A DNA stretch of 6,533 bases from NCBI GenBank assembly GCA_016777745.1, contig JADHQX010000077.1, positions 1-6,533 on the forward strand, read 5' to 3'. Origin of the DNA: Candidatus Pelagibacterales bacterium (lineage in GTDB: Bacteria; Pseudomonadota; Alphaproteobacteria; Pelagibacterales; AG-422-B15). The stretch's first letter is position 1; every line of letters starts with the position of its first letter. This document shows, in pieces, positions 6,361 through 6,533 of the stretch. Below the pieces are notes generated by a model that saw only the letters and a program-made list of their open reading frames with translations, ran no database searches and had not been told where the DNA came from. A program made the position numbers and the translations under genes.

Positions 6361-6533
6361 TTATGCAGATTTGATTTTTTTCTCAATAAATGGTGGCACT
6401 TCATCATCTTTATCAAGAATTTCTTCTTTTTGCCCTTTAGGTTGGAAGGCATATAGAACATGCAATTTGCAGTATGGAAAAGCATCAACGGGCTTTCTTC
6501 CGCAAAAGTAAAAATTTGCTTCATCAGGATGAC
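6361..6533 (-). CDS. gcrA: GcrA-like cell cycle regulator, C-terminal part, partial
   Basis: A frame entering from the right edge gives 56 residues ending at a stop at 6363-6361. It begins HPDEANFYFCGRKPVDAF and continues with PYCKLHVLYAF, then an acidic/basic tail (EEILDKDDEVPPFIEKKIKSA). The spacing F-x-F-C-G-(R)-x-P, P-Y-C-x-x-H and (Y)-A-(F/Y) is the C-terminal signature of the GcrA family, which has cysteine and histidine residues able to bind metal. In Caulobacter, GcrA binds sigma70 RNA polymerase and activates promoters with methylated GANTC sites set by CcrM. The N-terminal DNA-binding part lies outside the window. It is followed on the same strand, after 38 bases, by the small membrane protein gene. 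Confidence 0.87.
   Translation of the reverse strand, partial: HPDEANFYFCGRKPVDAFPYCKLHVLYAFQPKGQKEEILDKDDEVPPFIEKKIKSA

Overview
The window is an AT-rich, tightly packed stretch that looks like a chromosome of the SAR11 clade (Pelagibacterales, Alphaproteobacteria). Reasons: very low GC by eye, one-to-eight-base gene overlaps, the extended alphaproteobacterial forms of PstC and PstA, and a C-terminal fragment of the alphaproteobacterial cell-cycle regulator GcrA at the right edge. The taxonomic call is inference from gene content and composition, not from a search.

Layout. Positions 2-58 hold the last 18 codons of a sensor histidine kinase, most likely PhoR. Then, all on the + strand, comes a complete high-affinity phosphate uptake and signalling cluster: pstS (173-1186), pstC (1299-2699), pstA (2692-3954), pstB (3954-4721), phoU (4726-5421) and phoB (5426-6106). 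On the - strand, converging on phoB, are a 74-residue membrane protein of unknown function (6098-6322) and the partial gcrA-like gene (6361-6533, running off the window).

How the genes work together. PstS binds phosphate in the periplasm. PstC and PstA form the membrane channel and PstB powers it. PhoU links transporter state to the kinase PhoR, which phosphorylates PhoB. PhoB then binds Pho boxes and raises expression of the cluster. The kinase and its response regulator lie at opposite ends of the transporter genes rather than side by side.

Regulation visible in the sequence. Two candidate Pho boxes share 16 of 20 bases, one before pstS (98-117, inside a longer 11-bp-phased array at 87-126) and one before pstC (1259-1278). 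A strong intrinsic terminator (1209-1240) sits between pstS and pstC, so the binding protein can be made in excess of the transporter. The pstC promoter appears to start transcription at or next to the pstC ATG, suggesting a leaderless mRNA. pstC to phoB have no internal gap above 4 bases and are probably one transcript. A perfect 20-bp palindrome overlaps the stop codon of the kinase gene.

I saw no tRNA, rRNA, CRISPR array, insertion sequence or prophage feature. The genes are a well-known system; the points worth a second look are in its regulation and junctions.
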